This document shows positions 39,233 through 52,583 of a DNA stretch of 64,000 nucleotides, in pieces. Within the stretch, counting starts at the first letter, position 1. The number at the start of each line of letters is the position of its first letter. The stretch is from Neoarius graeffei (lineage: Eukaryota > Chordata > Actinopteri > Siluriformes > Ariidae). Below the pieces are notes generated by a model, which was not told where the DNA came from, did not search any database, and worked only from the letters and a program-made list of their open reading frames with translations. Position numbers and translations under genes: made by a program. The stretch is taken from assembly GCF_027579695.1 (NCBI RefSeq), contig NC_083577.1, positions 66,235,741 through 66,299,740 of the forward strand, read 5' to 3'.

Positions 39233-40878
39233 GTATTAGTACAATACAAACAAGTTAAGAGTGTCAGATCATGTTTTCTCATTTTCAGTACTCTGAATGT
39301 AATTAGTCTTGCACTGATTAAATGAAACACAAAAAGGGGTATATCAGTGAACTCAGCATAGTGAAAGGTTTATTTTTTTCCTTTAAATGAGATATTTCAG
39401 CTGTACAGTAAATGCCTCTCCTTTCACACAGAGTACGCTGTGCTCAGATGAGATCTACTCTATTATTCATGTTCAGCAGGACCATAGAGGACAGTCATCT
39501 CCATGGTGCTGTTGCATTTATCTGAAGCTTGTTTCTGCTGACCGTTTTCCAAGTAAAGCCCCTGCTTTTGTTCTACAAATCAAAACTGAGATCATACACA
39601 GGAGCATTGAAAGAAAAGCTCAAGCTCTTCTTATGTAAGTTATGATGTAGGGGTATGGATTGCCTTTAAAAGAAAAATGGGTAGCCAACATTGCTTTTCT
39701 GACATTCTCCAGCATGAATGTGTAGACTTTAACAAGCTGAACAACATGTTGCAGGCTCAATTTTAAACACCGACTTGCACACACACCAAATAGCTCAGTC
39801 AGTTCAAGCTGTCAGTTAGACACGTCCATGCACTGGTGTACGCGAAGAGAGAAAATGGAGGAGGTTAATAAGGTGATTTACTTCTAATGTGCCATCTGCT
39901 TTTGTCTCAGCAGCATCGTCAGCATGCTACAACTTAACTCCCCATATGCAAACTTCCGTCTTGCAGTGGCGGCGGTTGTGACAGCGCATCACTTTCATAG
40001 CTAACAGCTATCACCAGTGTGGGAAAGAAGGAATTTTAAGCAGATTTTCACAAGGCAGACGAGTCTGAAATGTTGTCTGTCCGTCCAAATCTCAGCCTGT
40101 TCAAATGACAGGTCAAAGGCCCAGAACAATGTGGCTGGGGTCTGGGGCCCACCTTAGGGTCCCAGAAGCTGAAGGGCTTTAGATGCCTGGAGATGGCGTT
40201 TCAGCTATTTCCAGGCACATTTTTGTGATCTTCAAAGGCCAAATTACACTAGACATTAGTTGCTAATTACATGACAAATTGAATCTAATTTACAAGAAAA
40301 TGTCAGAAGATTCAAGAAAAACATGCTTAAAGTTCTACCCAAGAAAACAGTAGCACGCACAGGTCAGTTCCATGTCTAGAAAAAAGTATGGGCGGCCAAG
40401 GATATTCCAGTTGGTTACAACTTACTGGCCCTCATATATAGACTATAATAACACTCATGAAACATTATGCTAACAATGACTATTTTTATACTATGTTTAT
40501 AATAAGTCTATAAGAAATTTAGTAATTAACAATACAGCTATTCTTACATAATCGAGTTAAAATTTTGAGCCCGAGAGTCCAAGTAACTTTGTAACAAAAT
40601 AACTTTTAAAATGACTCAAAACTCAACATGGTCGTATCATTTGGCATTTAAGCTAAAATCTGCTGGACTAGAACTTAGAAAATAGAAGAAAACAGCGAAA
40701 GAGAAACCAATCGAAAACGAAAGAGTGAAAGTGATTATCATACCGTTACCATGTGAATAGTCTTTTATGAATGTGTATGTGGGCGCTCAGTGCTCTGACT
40801 CCGGTGTGACTGAGTAAGGTGACAAGTTTTATGTTTCATCTAATTTAGCTAATTTAAACAATATAGTCGAGCGGTGGC
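39233..40878. other. Non-coding, nothing recognised
   Basis: Unique-looking sequence without clear repeats. Frames are short and lack domains. Confidence 0.35.
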
Positions 40879-42585
40879 TACAATTATCGACACCTTAACG
40901 ATCTTTTGGCCATTACAAAAGTAGAAAAGACTTTCAATATGTAAATTGTGCATGAATCATTACTCAAACTTCCACTGGAAAAAAAAATGAGTTGATTCCC
41001 GATTACTTAGCATATCAGATCACATGACACCGTTCCACAATTATTGACACCTTTGTCCACAGTTATCGACACTGTTCCACAATTATCGACATCCAGGTGA
41101 TTATTTATAAAAAAAAATCATTATGTGGTATTAAGTTTAACAAAACATAGTTTTTATTTAAAATTTGTTTTACATAGACTTGTATTTAGTACAAAATATA
41201 ATTTATATAAATATATTGATGTCGGATGGGCAGCACGGTGGTGTAGTGGTTAGTGCTGTCGCCTCACAGCAAGAAGGTCCGGGTTCGAGCCCTGGGGCCG
41301 GCGAGGGCCTTTCTGTGTGGAGTTTGCATGTTCTCCCCGTGTCCGCGTGGGTTTCCTCCGGGTGCTCCGGTTTCCCCCACAGTCCAAAGACATGCAGGTT
41401 AGGTTAACTGGTGACTCTAAATTGACCGTAGGTGTGAATGTGAGTGTGAATGGTTGTCTGTGTCTATGTGTCAGCCCTGTGATGACCTGGCGACTTGTCC
41501 AGGGTGTACCCCGCCTTTCGCCCGTAGTCAGCTGGGATAGGCTCCAGCTTGCCTGCGACCCTGTAGAACAGGATAAAGCGGCTAGAGATAATGAGATGAG
41601 ATATTGATGTCGGCGCTTACGTAAATGGGGAAGTAATTCTAATGTTTGTAAATAAATGAACTGATAATGTTTAACCTGTCAGAAAATCTTTTTGTTCCAC
41701 CTTCTAAGTGTTTTCGTAGATCACGTTCTGTTAATCATTTGTTGTTGTTTGCATTAATTTCTAGTTTTGTAGTTTACCAATAAATGTCAGCAGGCAATCG
41801 ACACTGTAACCACATGAAAATCCAGGCCAAAGGTCGCATGTCATTCCTCAAAGCAAAATATAAAATGTCTGCTGATATTGTAATACGTGGTAGATATTTA
41901 CAACAAACTGCAAAAAAATATATTTTCTGAATGGAATAAAAAAAATCTGAATCTTTCAAGCATGTAGTTTTTATATGCGAGGAATTTAATTCTGCTCCAA
42001 TTCTATTTATTGCAACTGGATTCCAAATACTCTATAATCATTCCATTCTGTTATGAATCAGGAAAAAAAAATCATAAATCACAGCTCTTTTATTTTTTTA
42101 AAGTACTTCATCTACTTCAACAATGTTACACAAAGATCGATCCATAAGAGTTGTAAATGTCCCTTAATTCCACAGGGTGTCGATAATGGTGGACACTGGT
42201 GAGAGTGATCACTATTATCGACACCTCACGTGACTTCTCAAACACGTGTTTAGATACAAAATCTGTCAAACGAGAGTAAGAAACAAAGTAGGTTTCGACA
42301 AGGAGATCATGAAATATCGGTGAATTTGATCAGTAAAAACACATCCATGATCTTTCCACCATGCTTACCTGCGATGATAACGTCTGGATTTTCTTCAAAT
42401 TGCTGATCGTGCTAAAAAAATTCCATCTCAGGTAACGAGCTGTGTCATCAGACGACAAGATCAAATGGCGAGGGGGGGCTTACGGTTGATTAATTAACCA
42501 ATAATAACTGTTGTAACTGAAACTCACTTTTGTAAAACATTTTTTATTGGTAAATCTGAAAAGGTGTTGATAATTATGGACTGTC
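40879..42585. mobile_element. Putative DNA transposon with clustered ATTATCGACAC motifs
   Basis: ATTATCGACACC-type words occur at 40883, 41040 (one mismatch), 41062 and 41082 near the left end, and inverted or direct at 42176, 42214 and 42563 near the right end. The ends CTACAATTATCGACACCTT and the inverse of CCATAATTATCAACACCTT are similar. A SINE has inserted in it. No transposase was recognised. Confidence 0.5.
41226..41600 (+). mobile_element. tRNA-derived SINE, full length
   Basis: A perfect 13-bp target duplication ATATTGATGTCGG lies at 41213-41225 and 41601-41613. The B box GGGTTCGAGCC is intact. Confidence 0.95.
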
Positions 42586-43562
42586 AAGAATTGCCCTATT
42601 ATTTGGCAGTGGGCACATAGGAAAGTGTAAAGTATAACATTTCTGTCAATACGTTTATCATGCTTGTAGGATTAAAACTCGCGAAGATGTTTGTCTAAAT
42701 ACATAACCTACTCAATCTGAACCTGTCGAGCTTTGCCAGTGAAGCCCTCGACCCCAGAGGGTTAAAATACGATGGAAAAAATGCTTTGTCAGGGTACAAA
42801 ACCCGTAATAGTCTATTTTCTTTGAATGTTAGTACCCAGCTGATAACAGCATCATGTGGTGTCAGGCCAGAATTCACTCCTACTCGCTGATGAGAGGTGA
42901 CTTGTCATTCATCTCAAGTGTCCGTGATGGGCCAATCGCAGGCCGTGTTACGACATAATGTATTCGCCCAGTGTAACATTTGGAAGAAAATTAGAAGTAG
43001 ATTAGACCCATATCCTTACAATTTTTCATGGGCCATCTGGTTTGATGCTTTTGAAATACAGACAGACAAATGTGAAAATTACCGGTTAACGTCTGCCGGT
43101 CTGGCTTGATTTCCCACACTGTATCACTATCTAAAGACGTGTACACACTGGGCTTGGAGACGTTTGGTGAAGAGAGAAAAAGCGGGAAGCCAAAAGCCAG
43201 CAGTGATGGGAGGTGAATTTATACAGGGCACTTATCTTTAATACAGCTGGCATGTCAGTCAAGCAGCCAGTTTCCGAAAGACGAGGCCATGCTTTCTAAC
43301 TCAGCGTAATATTCATGACTGCGCTGGGAGGGAAGGCCAGCTGTGACAGAGCTGTAATCAGTTCAATCTGCTAAACACTGATTATGCCTCTCAAAGCTGC
43401 ACTGATACGATGCTCTCCTCTTCTCTCCCCATGTTCTCCTGGCATGCCCCTCCTCGTCTCCTTCCCCTCCTCTTCCCATCTCCTCCACATCTGCTTTTTC
43501 AGCAGTATAACCTAAAACAAATCGAGCTGTCCTTTTAACAACTAAAAGGCTCTTGCGTTCAT
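42586..43562. other. Non-coding, nothing recognised
   Basis: No repeat ends or exons were identified. A T/C-rich stretch lies around 43420-43500. Confidence 0.35.
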
Positions 43563-44639
43563 CTCATCTCATTATCTGTAGCCGCTTTATCCTGTTCTAC
43601 AGGGTCGCAGGCAAGCTGGAGCCTATCCCAGCTAACTACGGGCGAAAGGTGGGGTACACCCTGGACAAGTCGCCAGGTCATCACAGGGCTGACACATAGG
43701 TGGGGTTTACATTAGACCGTATCAGCGGATCATCAGATTAACGTTTTAAAAATGATTAGCGTGCACACAGCAACACCAATACACGATTCGCGCGCACACA
43801 GCAACGCCAATACACAGATACGCTCGGCTCCGCAGGCATCCTGTGCTCCAAATCACTCCGCCCTGAACAGCGAGTGCCCTCTGGAGGGTGCGCACTCCGG
43901 CCCTGCGCAGCTCACAGAGCACGCGAGTGAAGTGAACAAGCTGTGATTCGGGACTGAGCCGCTGTGTGTGTGATCTCAGTGCATATCACTTACCACTTGC
44001 AAGTGGAAGGATGGCAAGCCTAAAGACAATCATAACTACACAATGGGCAGTATTTGCATCAGTATTTGCAGTATTTTCATACTTTTATACTCTTTAATGA
44101 AAGGTGATACAAGGCGGAAGTCCGCGCCGTTTTTCAGCAGTCGCGTCACATGACCAACGCCAGCGAATCAGGAAGGTGGATGTCACAGTGACGTTGTCCA
44201 ATGACGACGCCAGCTAGAGCTCAGCACAGCGTATCCGCGTATCCTCAATGTTTACACAGCACCGGACCAGACACGATCTGGATTGAATACGTGGACGCTG
44301 GCGGATTCCCGTTTCCCGGCGTTTCCAGGCGGTTTAATGTAAACGGACAGTGCATCCGCGAAGAAAACGAGACAGATACGGTCTAATGTAAACTTGGCCA
44401 TAGACACAGACAACCATTCACACTCACATTCACACCTACGGTCAATTTAGAGTCACCAGTTAACCTAACCTGCATGTCTTTGGACTGTGGGGGAAACCGG
44501 AGCACCCGGAGGAAACCCACGCGGACACGGGGAGAACATGCAAAACTCCGCACAGAAAGGCCCTCGCCGGCCACGGAGCTCGAACTCAGACCTTCTTGCT
44601 GTGAGGCGACAGCACTAACCACTACACCACCGTGCCGCC
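43563..44639 (-). mobile_element. tRNA-derived SINE interrupted by a Harbinger-type MITE
   Basis: The target duplication CTCTTGCGTTCAT lies at 43550-43562 and 44640-44652. The SINE is on the minus strand with the tail CATCTCATTATCTGTAG at its left end. Its middle is split at 43699-44399. Confidence 0.93.
43699..44399. mobile_element. Harbinger-type MITE inside the SINE
   Basis: GTTTACATTAGACCGTATC at the left and the inverse of GTTTACATTAGACCGTATC at the right are terminal inverted repeats after GG. The 3-bp duplication is ATA (43696-43698 and 44400-44402). Confidence 0.82.
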
Positions 44640-44652
44640 CTCTTGCGTTCAT

Positions 44653-45722
44653 ATATAACTAAATATTTTACTGGTTTAAAAACTCAAAAATGTTATGTGA
44701 ACTGTTTGCTATTATTCTGTTAATGAGGAAAAAAATCCAAGATGTTGCATTTCTGTTCCCGGATCAGACTGTGAAAAATTTCATCAATCTACTGGATCAA
44801 ACCTAAGTCTGATTTCTCATGTTGTACATATACTGTACACTGTAATGCACTCTACCTCCTTCTCCATCAGTCCAAAGCCAATGAGCTAATTATTAACCAA
44901 TAACCGCACCATGACGCACATTACGCCAACGTTTTTATAAACCATTGCACATGATTCGCTTTCTGATAGGAAGTAGCTGGTAAGTACAGTGGATACATCA
45001 TATTTCAAGAGTGGACAATATACGTGAACATGACAGCAGGGAGAATAATGGCCATCCATTATCTTATATTGCTTGCAATAATAATTTTCAAGGCCCTCGT
45101 TTTGTGAAGGGTCCATCACATGCTTAGCACAACGGCTTTCCTACGTAATCCAAAATGGATCTTTAAAGGTCATTAGTAGAAGTGAGGTAACACAGAGACG
45201 TTTCCCTCCCCCTTCCTATCCTTCTCTCCCTTGTTTATCTCTTGTGTCTCTTCACATTCAAATATATAGGACACACACTTGGTGTACTCGGCACGTTTCG
45301 TTCATGAACGATTTGAGAATCAAAGAGTATTTTATATCATACATTTTGCTCTCTGTCAGAGGGTTTTAAGCATGCCTGAATTGTCTAAGTCATACTTGCA
45401 ATTGCATGTGAGCCAAGCCTGATCCTCACCCCTTGAGTCCATGAATCCTTTCAATCAAGGCCGAGATTTACTGCTCTCTTCTTCAGCAGATCAGTGTTTG
45501 GATCTGCAAATTTTTCACGTCACAACCAAGATTTGCTCCCCTCACATTTCATTTCACATTTTGCTTTTATTATTGTTATTTATTTATTTTTTTACATTAT
45601 ATGTTTTATCTATTTGTATGTCATATTAGCCTTTGCATATACGTTGAACATAATCCACACGCCTTGAGTCACTGAATCATTTCGGTCTTGACTGACAGTA
45701 TATTCTCTTTCATTCAGCATGT
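44653..45722. other. Non-coding, nothing recognised
   Basis: No recognised exon or transposon. The sequence looks unique. Confidence 0.35.
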
Positions 45723-46410
45723 TTAAACGAGAACTGAAGTCATTTTTAAACTTGCTTTATTTCTTAATGAATGCGTTATTCAATTACGTTTTCGGTTTGA
45801 GTAACCTTATATCGGGACTCGTATTGGCAACTAATTACAATTAAATATTATACTTATCGGCCTATTCGGTTTGTAGCCATGTTGAACTTAGTTCGTTTGG
45901 TCCACGGCAGGCGTCGCTTATCCGCGCGATCTTCACGAGACTTGTGCGAGACTTCGAAACGTGACATGTCAGCCAGGTGTCAGTGCTGCCATTTTGAAAA
46001 CTGTGTTCCAAACGAAATATTGCACAAAAACAAGTTTTAATGACGATTACTGCCTACTTTTTTCAGGCTTTCCTGATTGCTATCAAAACAAACAAAACTT
46101 CCGGCTTGATTACATCAGCATTCGAAGGAGAGCGCGCGCGTCTTTTGACAACGTTGGCAGATGTTGGCCACTTTGATTTCCGCTGTACGTTTTACTTCCA
46201 CCCTACGATGTTTCGCACAGGTCTCAATGAATCTCGTTTACGGCCATTGCTTTGACATATGGACTTAAATATTACGTAGCATATTTTAAACACTCATAAC
46301 TTGCTATAGCAGTGACAGAATAGCTATCAAACATGCATTCCTATATTTAATAAAATGAGATAAATAGAATTTTGATAATAAAAAAAAATTTGCCTTCAGT
46401 TCTCCTTTAA
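45723..46410. mobile_element. TTAA-flanked MITE, copy 2
   Basis: TTAA at 45723-45726 and 46407-46410 flank ends matching the MITE at 36429. It is intact in length without the SINE and so shows the empty site. Confidence 0.88.
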
Positions 46411-46580
46411 TTGTCATATCAGCGGTAAAGACATTGGCCTTCTGATTGGAAGGTCATGAGTTCAAACCCCAGCCCTACCAAGCTACCACTGTTGGGCCCT
46501 TGAGCAAGGGTCTTAACTGCTCAGATGTATAAATGTAAGTTGCTCTGGATAAGGGTGTTTGCCCAATGCTGTAAATATAA
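46411..46580 (+). mobile_element. tRNA-like SINE fragment
   Basis: GGAAGGTCATGAGTTCAAAC is B-box-like and is followed by GGGCCCTTGAGCAAGGGTCT and CTCTGGATAAGGGTGTTTGC, typical of a fish SINE body. Confidence 0.7.
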
Positions 46581-47072
46581 TTGTTTAACTTAGGAACGCT
46601 TCGTTATGATGAGGATTTGCTCGTCTCTCTGCAGACCTCAATGATTTTCATTCAGGCTTTCGAACCTTTCAGTGCACACATTATTATATCATTTCTGGGT
46701 GAGAAAATTAATTCTTCTAAACATGGATATGTTATAAAATAGCACAAAATGTCAAAGATGATTATTTCACACAGTTCGAGCTATTGTTGTATGATCAAGC
46801 TGCACCTTTTGGCAAACTGTGCACATGAACAACCTGGTGAATGAAACCGAATGATTCAAGCCAGTGAATATACTCAAAAAAAAAAATTATTAATCAGCAA
46901 GTTGTACATACTGTATACTGTACATACAGACAACATATCTGCTGGGAGTAAAAGCTAATTACAGCCCGTCAGTGTATAATTTAAAATTATATCGAAATGC
47001 TGTTAAAATGAAGTGTGCGGCGGCTTCCTTTCCTCTTCGTCCAGATCCACATCCAGATTTCTATAAATCACC
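46581..47072. other. Non-coding, nothing recognised
   Basis: AT-rich sequence with no features I can name. Confidence 0.35.
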
Positions 47073-47120
47073 TTTGCAACCATGTCTATTTTAAAGGTGC
47101 TATACAAATAAATTGAAATG
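47073..47120 (-). mobile_element. Short fish repeat tail (TTTATTTGTATAGCACC)
   Basis: The reverse strand reads TTTATTTGTATAGCACCTTT, the tail motif also seen at 22159. Only about 50 bp are present. Confidence 0.5.
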
Positions 47121-47402
47121 TACTCTGACACATGAATAAAACACGGGGTCAATACGGAGTGATGAGTTTCTAACAATACCTTTACAAACAATCTGTGAAA
47201 ATTCTGGATTAAAAAAAAAAAAAACAAGGAATTACCACCACTGTAGCATTATTCAAAAGCATCATCTTCTGACTTTTGATCGTTTCCTTTTTTTTTTGCA
47301 GATATGTGCTTAATGTTTAAATTAATTCATGATCTTGCTCCACCACTGCTTAAAAACCATGTGTCATTCTGCAGAGACAATGCCAGGGTCTCCGGGGCCT
47401 GT

Positions 47403-48098
47403 CAGTGCGTTTACATGCACATAGAGAAAATCGAATTTCTGCCGTTGCTCGACTGAAATCGAAGTTCTAAATGCCATGGAAACACCTTAACTAGGCTGAA
47501 ATTGAACCGAACTTGATTTCTCGTAATCGAGCTACACGACCTAGATTATGCGATTTTTGCCGAGCTACTTAGTGCATGTAAACCCTATCGAGCTACGTAG
47601 TCGAGCTACTTACTTCAGCACTGCCCCTTCCGGAAGTGACGAGTGACGAGACCACAAGCGGGAAACACGACAGCCTCGGTCGGCATGACAACAGTAGTAG
47701 CGAGCAGCAGAAGAGGTCAGGAGGAACAAACGAAGAAGAGAAAATGGCGAGCAGAAACGTGCACTTCTGGAGCAATGAGGAGACAGAGTTCATGCTCATT
47801 CAGCTTACGGAGTTGAATATATTAAAATTCATGGACGGGAGAAAAACGCACAATGGAGAACACGGAACTGATAACTTTGTTCACACTCTTGAATAGCTCT
47901 TCTTCATGACGACAACCGGAAGTGTACCAACACGATGGGGCATGTAGCGCCACCTGTGGCTCGGGTGCACAATGTACCTCACACAATAGCTCGATTTCCT
48001 TGTGTGCATGTAGGATTGGATTTCTCTGGCACCCCTGCTGGGACCCTTTGCTCGATTACCGACAGCAGCTCGATTTGGATGTGCATGTAAACATACTG
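47403..48098 (+). mobile_element. PIF/Harbinger-type element inside the LINE
   Basis: CAGTGCGTTTACATGCACAT at the left and the inverse of CAGTATGTTTACATGCACAT at the right are terminal inverted repeats. Subterminal TCGAGCTAC-type motifs are repeated. A target duplication is not certain. Confidence 0.8.
47744..47896 (+). pseudogene. Harbinger Myb/SANT-like protein, N-terminal fragment
   Basis: An ATG at 47744 opens MASRNVHFWSNEETEFMLIQ and a following LTELNILKFMDGRK, the first helices of the trihelix/Myb-like DNA-binding protein that PIF/Harbinger transposons carry beside the transposase. Only 51 codons are present before TAG and no transposase is found, so it is a truncated remnant. Confidence 0.65.
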
Positions 48099-48604
48099 AG
48101 TGAGAGGTGCCTGTTCAGCCAAATTCCGGAAAACCGCCTTTGGTCAATTAGCATTTTCAGTCCAAGCAACAGAAAAATGGAACTCTATTCCCACCCATAT
48201 CAGAAATTGCACAAGTTTGAGTATTTTTAAAACAACACTTAAAACATGGCTCAAGACAAATCAGTCATGTGATCATTGATCTTTGTATGGAACAGATCAC
48301 TGTGACCATGTAGTGTATGTTTTATATGATGTTTATAGGTGATACTGTATTGTTGTAAATATTGCTAGTTGTGGTTAATTGTTGTTTTGGATTGTCGGTA
48401 TTGTATTGTTTTGTACGTGCTTTTACATTGCCTGCCCAGGGACCACAGATGAAAATGAGCTCATCGCTAACTCTGGCGCAACATCTGGGTTGTGCACAGT
48501 CCCTGTTAACAAGGACCAATAAACTAAACTAAACCTAAGGCTACTATCAGGTTTGTAGTACTTGAGTCCAGGATTCGGAATCGATTCCGACTCGTGCCCT
48601 AATT

Positions 48605-49337
48605 TTAAAGGAACAGTCCACCGTACTTCCATAATGAAATATGCTCTTATCTGAATTGAGACGAGCTGCTCCGTACCTCTCCGAGCTTTGCGCGACCTCC
48701 CAGTCAGTCAGACGCAGTCAGACGCGCTGTCACTCCTGTTAGCAATGTAGCTAGGCTCAGTATGGCCAACGGTATTTTTTGGGGCTGTAGTTAGATGCGA
48801 CCAAACTCTTCCGCGTTTTTCCTGTTTACATAGGTTTATATGACCAGTGATATGAAACAAGTTCAGTTACACAAATTGAAACGTAGCGATTTTCTATGCT
48901 ATGGAAAGTTCGCACTATAATGACAGGCGTACTAACACCTTCTGCGCGCTTCGGCAGCGCATTGATACGGAGCTCAGATATCAATGCGCTGCCGAAGCGC
49001 GCAGAAGGTGTTAGTACGCCTGTCATTATAGTGCGGACTTTCCATAGCATAGAAAATCGCTACGTTTCAATTTGTGTAACTGAACTTGTTTCATATCACT
49101 GGTCATATAAACCTATGTAAACAGGAAAAACGCGGAAGAGTTTGGTCGCATCTAACTACAGCCCCAAAAAATACCGTTGGCCATGCTGAGCCTAGCTACA
49201 TTGCTAACAGGAGTGACAGCGCGTCTGACTGCGTCTGACTGGGAGGTCGCGCAAGGCTCGGAGAGGTACGGAGCAGCTCGTCTCAATTCAGATAAGAGCA
49301 TATTTCATTATGGAAGTACGGTGGACTGTTCCTTTAA
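48605..49337. mobile_element. TTAA-flanked near-palindromic element, copy 2
   Basis: TTAA at 48605-48608 and 49334-49337 bound AGGAACAGTCCACCGTACTT and its inverse. The core reads GATACGGAGCTCAGATATC, the reverse complement of the core in copy 3. Confidence 0.92.
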
Positions 49338-49699
49338 GGACTCATGATTTGACTTGGACTTGAGCACTGATAACTCGGACTTGGATTCAGACTCGTAAAT
49401 TGGAGATGAGGACTCTGATTTTTTTCTTTATTTTTTGTAACATGCCATAATAATTTAGCATAATATATTTAGATCTACATTAATTTTTATACTAATTTCA
49501 TGCAAGAGCGTCACACCCATGCACCTTGGGGCATGCATCAGATAGACTCTCGGGCGCGCTCCGGACAGCGCACGTGCCAAGTGGACTATGCGCGCGCCAA
49601 GTGGACTATGCGCACACGCCGTAAATGGCTCGCACCTGCACAGGATGAAAGCGCCATCAGCACGCCGATATAAAAACTGTGAAAATGTACTTACTTTGC

Positions 49700-49965
49700 G
49701 AAGTATTGAGTTGTGTTTCTGACACATTACCGTGCCTTATTTCCTTGTTTGGTTTCCTGATCCCCGAGTTCCTGTTTCTTGTTTTTGATTCTGCCGAGTC
49801 TACGATAGCCTGTTTGTGCCTCACTCAACCTATCGCCTCTTTTACCATTTTATGATTTTGCCTGCCGTTCTGGATTGTTTACCTGTCTTCATTTGTATTA
49901 ATAAACACACCTTCTGCACTTACATCCATCTCCCAACCATCTCTGACAGAATACTTCACACTCCC
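49700..49965 (+). mobile_element. Possible LTR-like fragment
   Basis: A C/T-rich stretch with a TATTAATAAACACACC poly(A)-signal-like box and an end near TCTGACAGAATACTT resembles the R-U5 part of fish gypsy-type LTRs. No partner LTR, primer site or gag/pol was seen, so this is tentative. Confidence 0.3.
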
Positions 49966-50155
49966 TGACAAAGAGAATGCACATTCACCTGTTCATACGT
50001 CATGTTCAGGAACAAACTAATGTTAATGGCACTAAAACAACCACCGTCAAATGGTGCAGTTGGAGTGTTGGACTCGACTCGAAATTTTCTTGAATGACTT
50101 GAACACTGGGGACTCGAGACTGGACTCGGGGTTTAGCGACTTGACTACAACTTCT

Positions 50156-52583
50156 ACTAATTAGATTGATAGAAAAATACAGAACTACATCTCGGTTAAA
50201 CAGCCGCTAACACAGCTGTCTAAATATGAGCCTCAGCTTAGATAAATTGCAGATGGTCAAGTGGTCTATCAAATACAGCATGTGTTCAATTTCTCAGTAA
50301 GCCCAAGCCTTCTAAAGTGAAAGAGTACATGCCTGTATGCATTTAGTGGTCAGCAAGAGAGAGAGAGAGAGAGAGAGAGAGGCTCTCAAACTCATTCCTT
50401 ATTATAGAAAATCAGGTGACTGAATAAATGAGTAAAGTAATAATGCATGAGGCTCCTTCGTGGCAAATATAGCAGAATAGGAATAGATCTTGGATCAGTG
50501 AGTCAGAACATTAACACTACAAACACACACATGAAAAATGTTTCTTTTGTACATAACCAAGGTACTGTGGGAGGAACTGTGTTGTAAGGAGCACTTGACC
50601 TTGTTCATAACAAAGTATTCTGAAACTACATAAAAATTACCTATTTAATATGGACGCAAAGTTCCTTTCAATCGTTTGTCAATGCTTTGAATTTAGCGAA
50701 CAAATCCGACGTTTTAAAACTAAATTTCTAAGCCTTGGTAATTTAATTTCAATAGAGGAATCAGATATGCTGAAGTGAAGAGTCTTTTCCAAGGACAGAG
50801 AATGGTCAGAGGCACTGTGAATGAAAAATATCTTTATTTGGCCTTCTGTAAAGGGAACGAAGCAAAGGCAGCAGACAAAGGCAAATCTGCACCCCTTTCC
50901 ATGTTGATTGGCTGCTGCTAAACATTTAAATAGCAAAGAATTAGGAAGAAAGGTCTTCCTGATAATGACTGATAACAACAAATTAAAATGCTTAACAAGA
51001 TGTTCTTTGTGCACAAATTCCCGAGCAGTAATAGTAAAAAAAAAAAGTTATTCAATTCATCCATCTCTTCAGCTAAAATGACTCACTTTAAGCCATTACT
51101 GGGATAAAGAACTAGACGCGGCACAATACTGCTTTCTTTTCCAATACTGATACTAAAACCTTGAGGATCAACAGTATTTTTTGAACCACCAAGTTGTGCT
51201 TAAGATGGCCATCTAAAATGATCAAACTGTCCAAACACTGCAACCCAGCAGGAAGAAATACGCAGCCATCAGCGTGACACAAACCCAGAGATTTTTAAAA
51301 ACAAAAGAATATAAAACAGTGCAAATGTGTGCAATATTACACAGTTTAAATAATTCAATAAAGATTTTCACCTTTAATTTCTGCGTCAGAGCTGTGTAAT
51401 TATTTCTTAAACGTCCTCCAATTAACAACAACAAAAAAAAAATTTAAAAAAAACAAATAAACTATTGCTATTTTGCTGAGAGTTTCGCTAATTCTGGTGA
51501 CTGTTGAATTCTCAGCTTAGCCATGTTAACCTTCAACTAATGTGAAATAATATGAACTACTGACGGCTATACACAGCTATAAGCTGACACAAAATCATCC
51601 AACAAAGCTGCCGAGCAACTCAAAGTTTCAGAAAACCAAAGTCTGAACATTTTAATTTAGGTACAAATCTAGTATATAGATAAACAGGATCATCTCCATA
51701 CAGAGAAAATCTTTACTGATGTAGAGATGTAAATTAATAACATGACTATCACTAATACTCCATGCTTTACAACATCATTAACAAATTCCATAACACTGAC
51801 AACAATTCTGCAAGGTCTCATCTCACAAAACAACATTTAATATTGTTTTTGAAAAGCAACAGTGCTCTAACACTCAATTAAATCTCCAAGATCCCATGCT
51901 AAGGCCTTGCTGCTGGCAAACGCACGCTTGTGAGCTTTCCTGTCCGTGAGTGGCGAGAGAGTGTGAAAGTGATCTATTGGTAAGACTTGCATGAAGCTGA
52001 ACTCGTTTTGGCTAGCGAGCGTCCAGCGCTGGCTCGGGTTTTCCGGCAGATCAGAGCAGGCAGCTTGTGTTCCGCTGGTGCATATGAAAGTGAGCTGGCC
52101 AGGACTCAAACTCTCCCTGCAGTCAATGTGTTGAATAATGTATCTCGAGGTGTCACGAGGGCCTCTGCAGCCTTTTCTGAGCCAGATTTAAATGTTTACA
52201 CTCAATTGAATCCAGCTATGATACATCCCCTCGACTACGCACGCACACAAAAATAAACATGTATATTATACAAATATATAATAGGCACCTGTTTTTTTTT
52301 TTTTTTATGGAACACATGCTCCGGAGCAAGCTCGATGTAAATCAACCTCTCGTAAATGCAAAGTTTATTGTCGTTGTACTGAGTAATTTATTGTGGATTT
52401 GTGTTCGCATTAGCGCTGTGCATTGAAATCAAATCATGTTTCTACTGATATGTTTTGCAGGTCAATAAAAACATTTGTCAAACTGATGAGAAACATCTAT
52501 ACACATCATTCAGTAAGCTCCACTGGCATGGCTACATGCAGTTACAGTATTACCAAAACATCATAAGAAGGAACTGCTATAAC
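50156..52583. other. Non-coding region with a (GA)n run
   Basis: It contains a GA microsatellite at 50356-50382. Otherwise I see no exon or transposon; frames at 50679-51014 and 51867-52256 show no domain. It could hold conserved non-coding DNA. Confidence 0.4.

Larger units (their letters stand above)
47310..48534 (+). mobile_element. LINE 3' part, reverse-transcriptase C-terminus, split by a Harbinger element
   Basis: The plus strand reads CLMFKLIHDLAPPLLKNHV (47309-47365) before the insertion and LAFSVQATEKWNSIPTHIRN (48148-48207) followed by a NCTSLSIFKTTLKTWL-like stretch after it, then TGA. These are typical of the C-terminal end of L2/CR1-like LINE ORF2 proteins. The 3' end contains CCTGCCCAGGGACCACAGAT and CCCTGTTAACAAGGACCAAT. 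Only the C-terminal tail is present, so the element is dead. Confidence 0.72.
48541..50155. mobile_element. Repeat rich in GACTCGAGTC-like words, containing the second near-palindrome
   Basis: Words such as ACTTGAGTCCAGGATTCGGA at 48560, GACTTGGACTTGAGCACTGA at 49351 and GACTCGAGACTGGACTCGGG at 50111 belong to one dispersed fish repeat whose left part is cut by the element at 48605-49337. The ends are not sharply defined. Confidence 0.5.
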
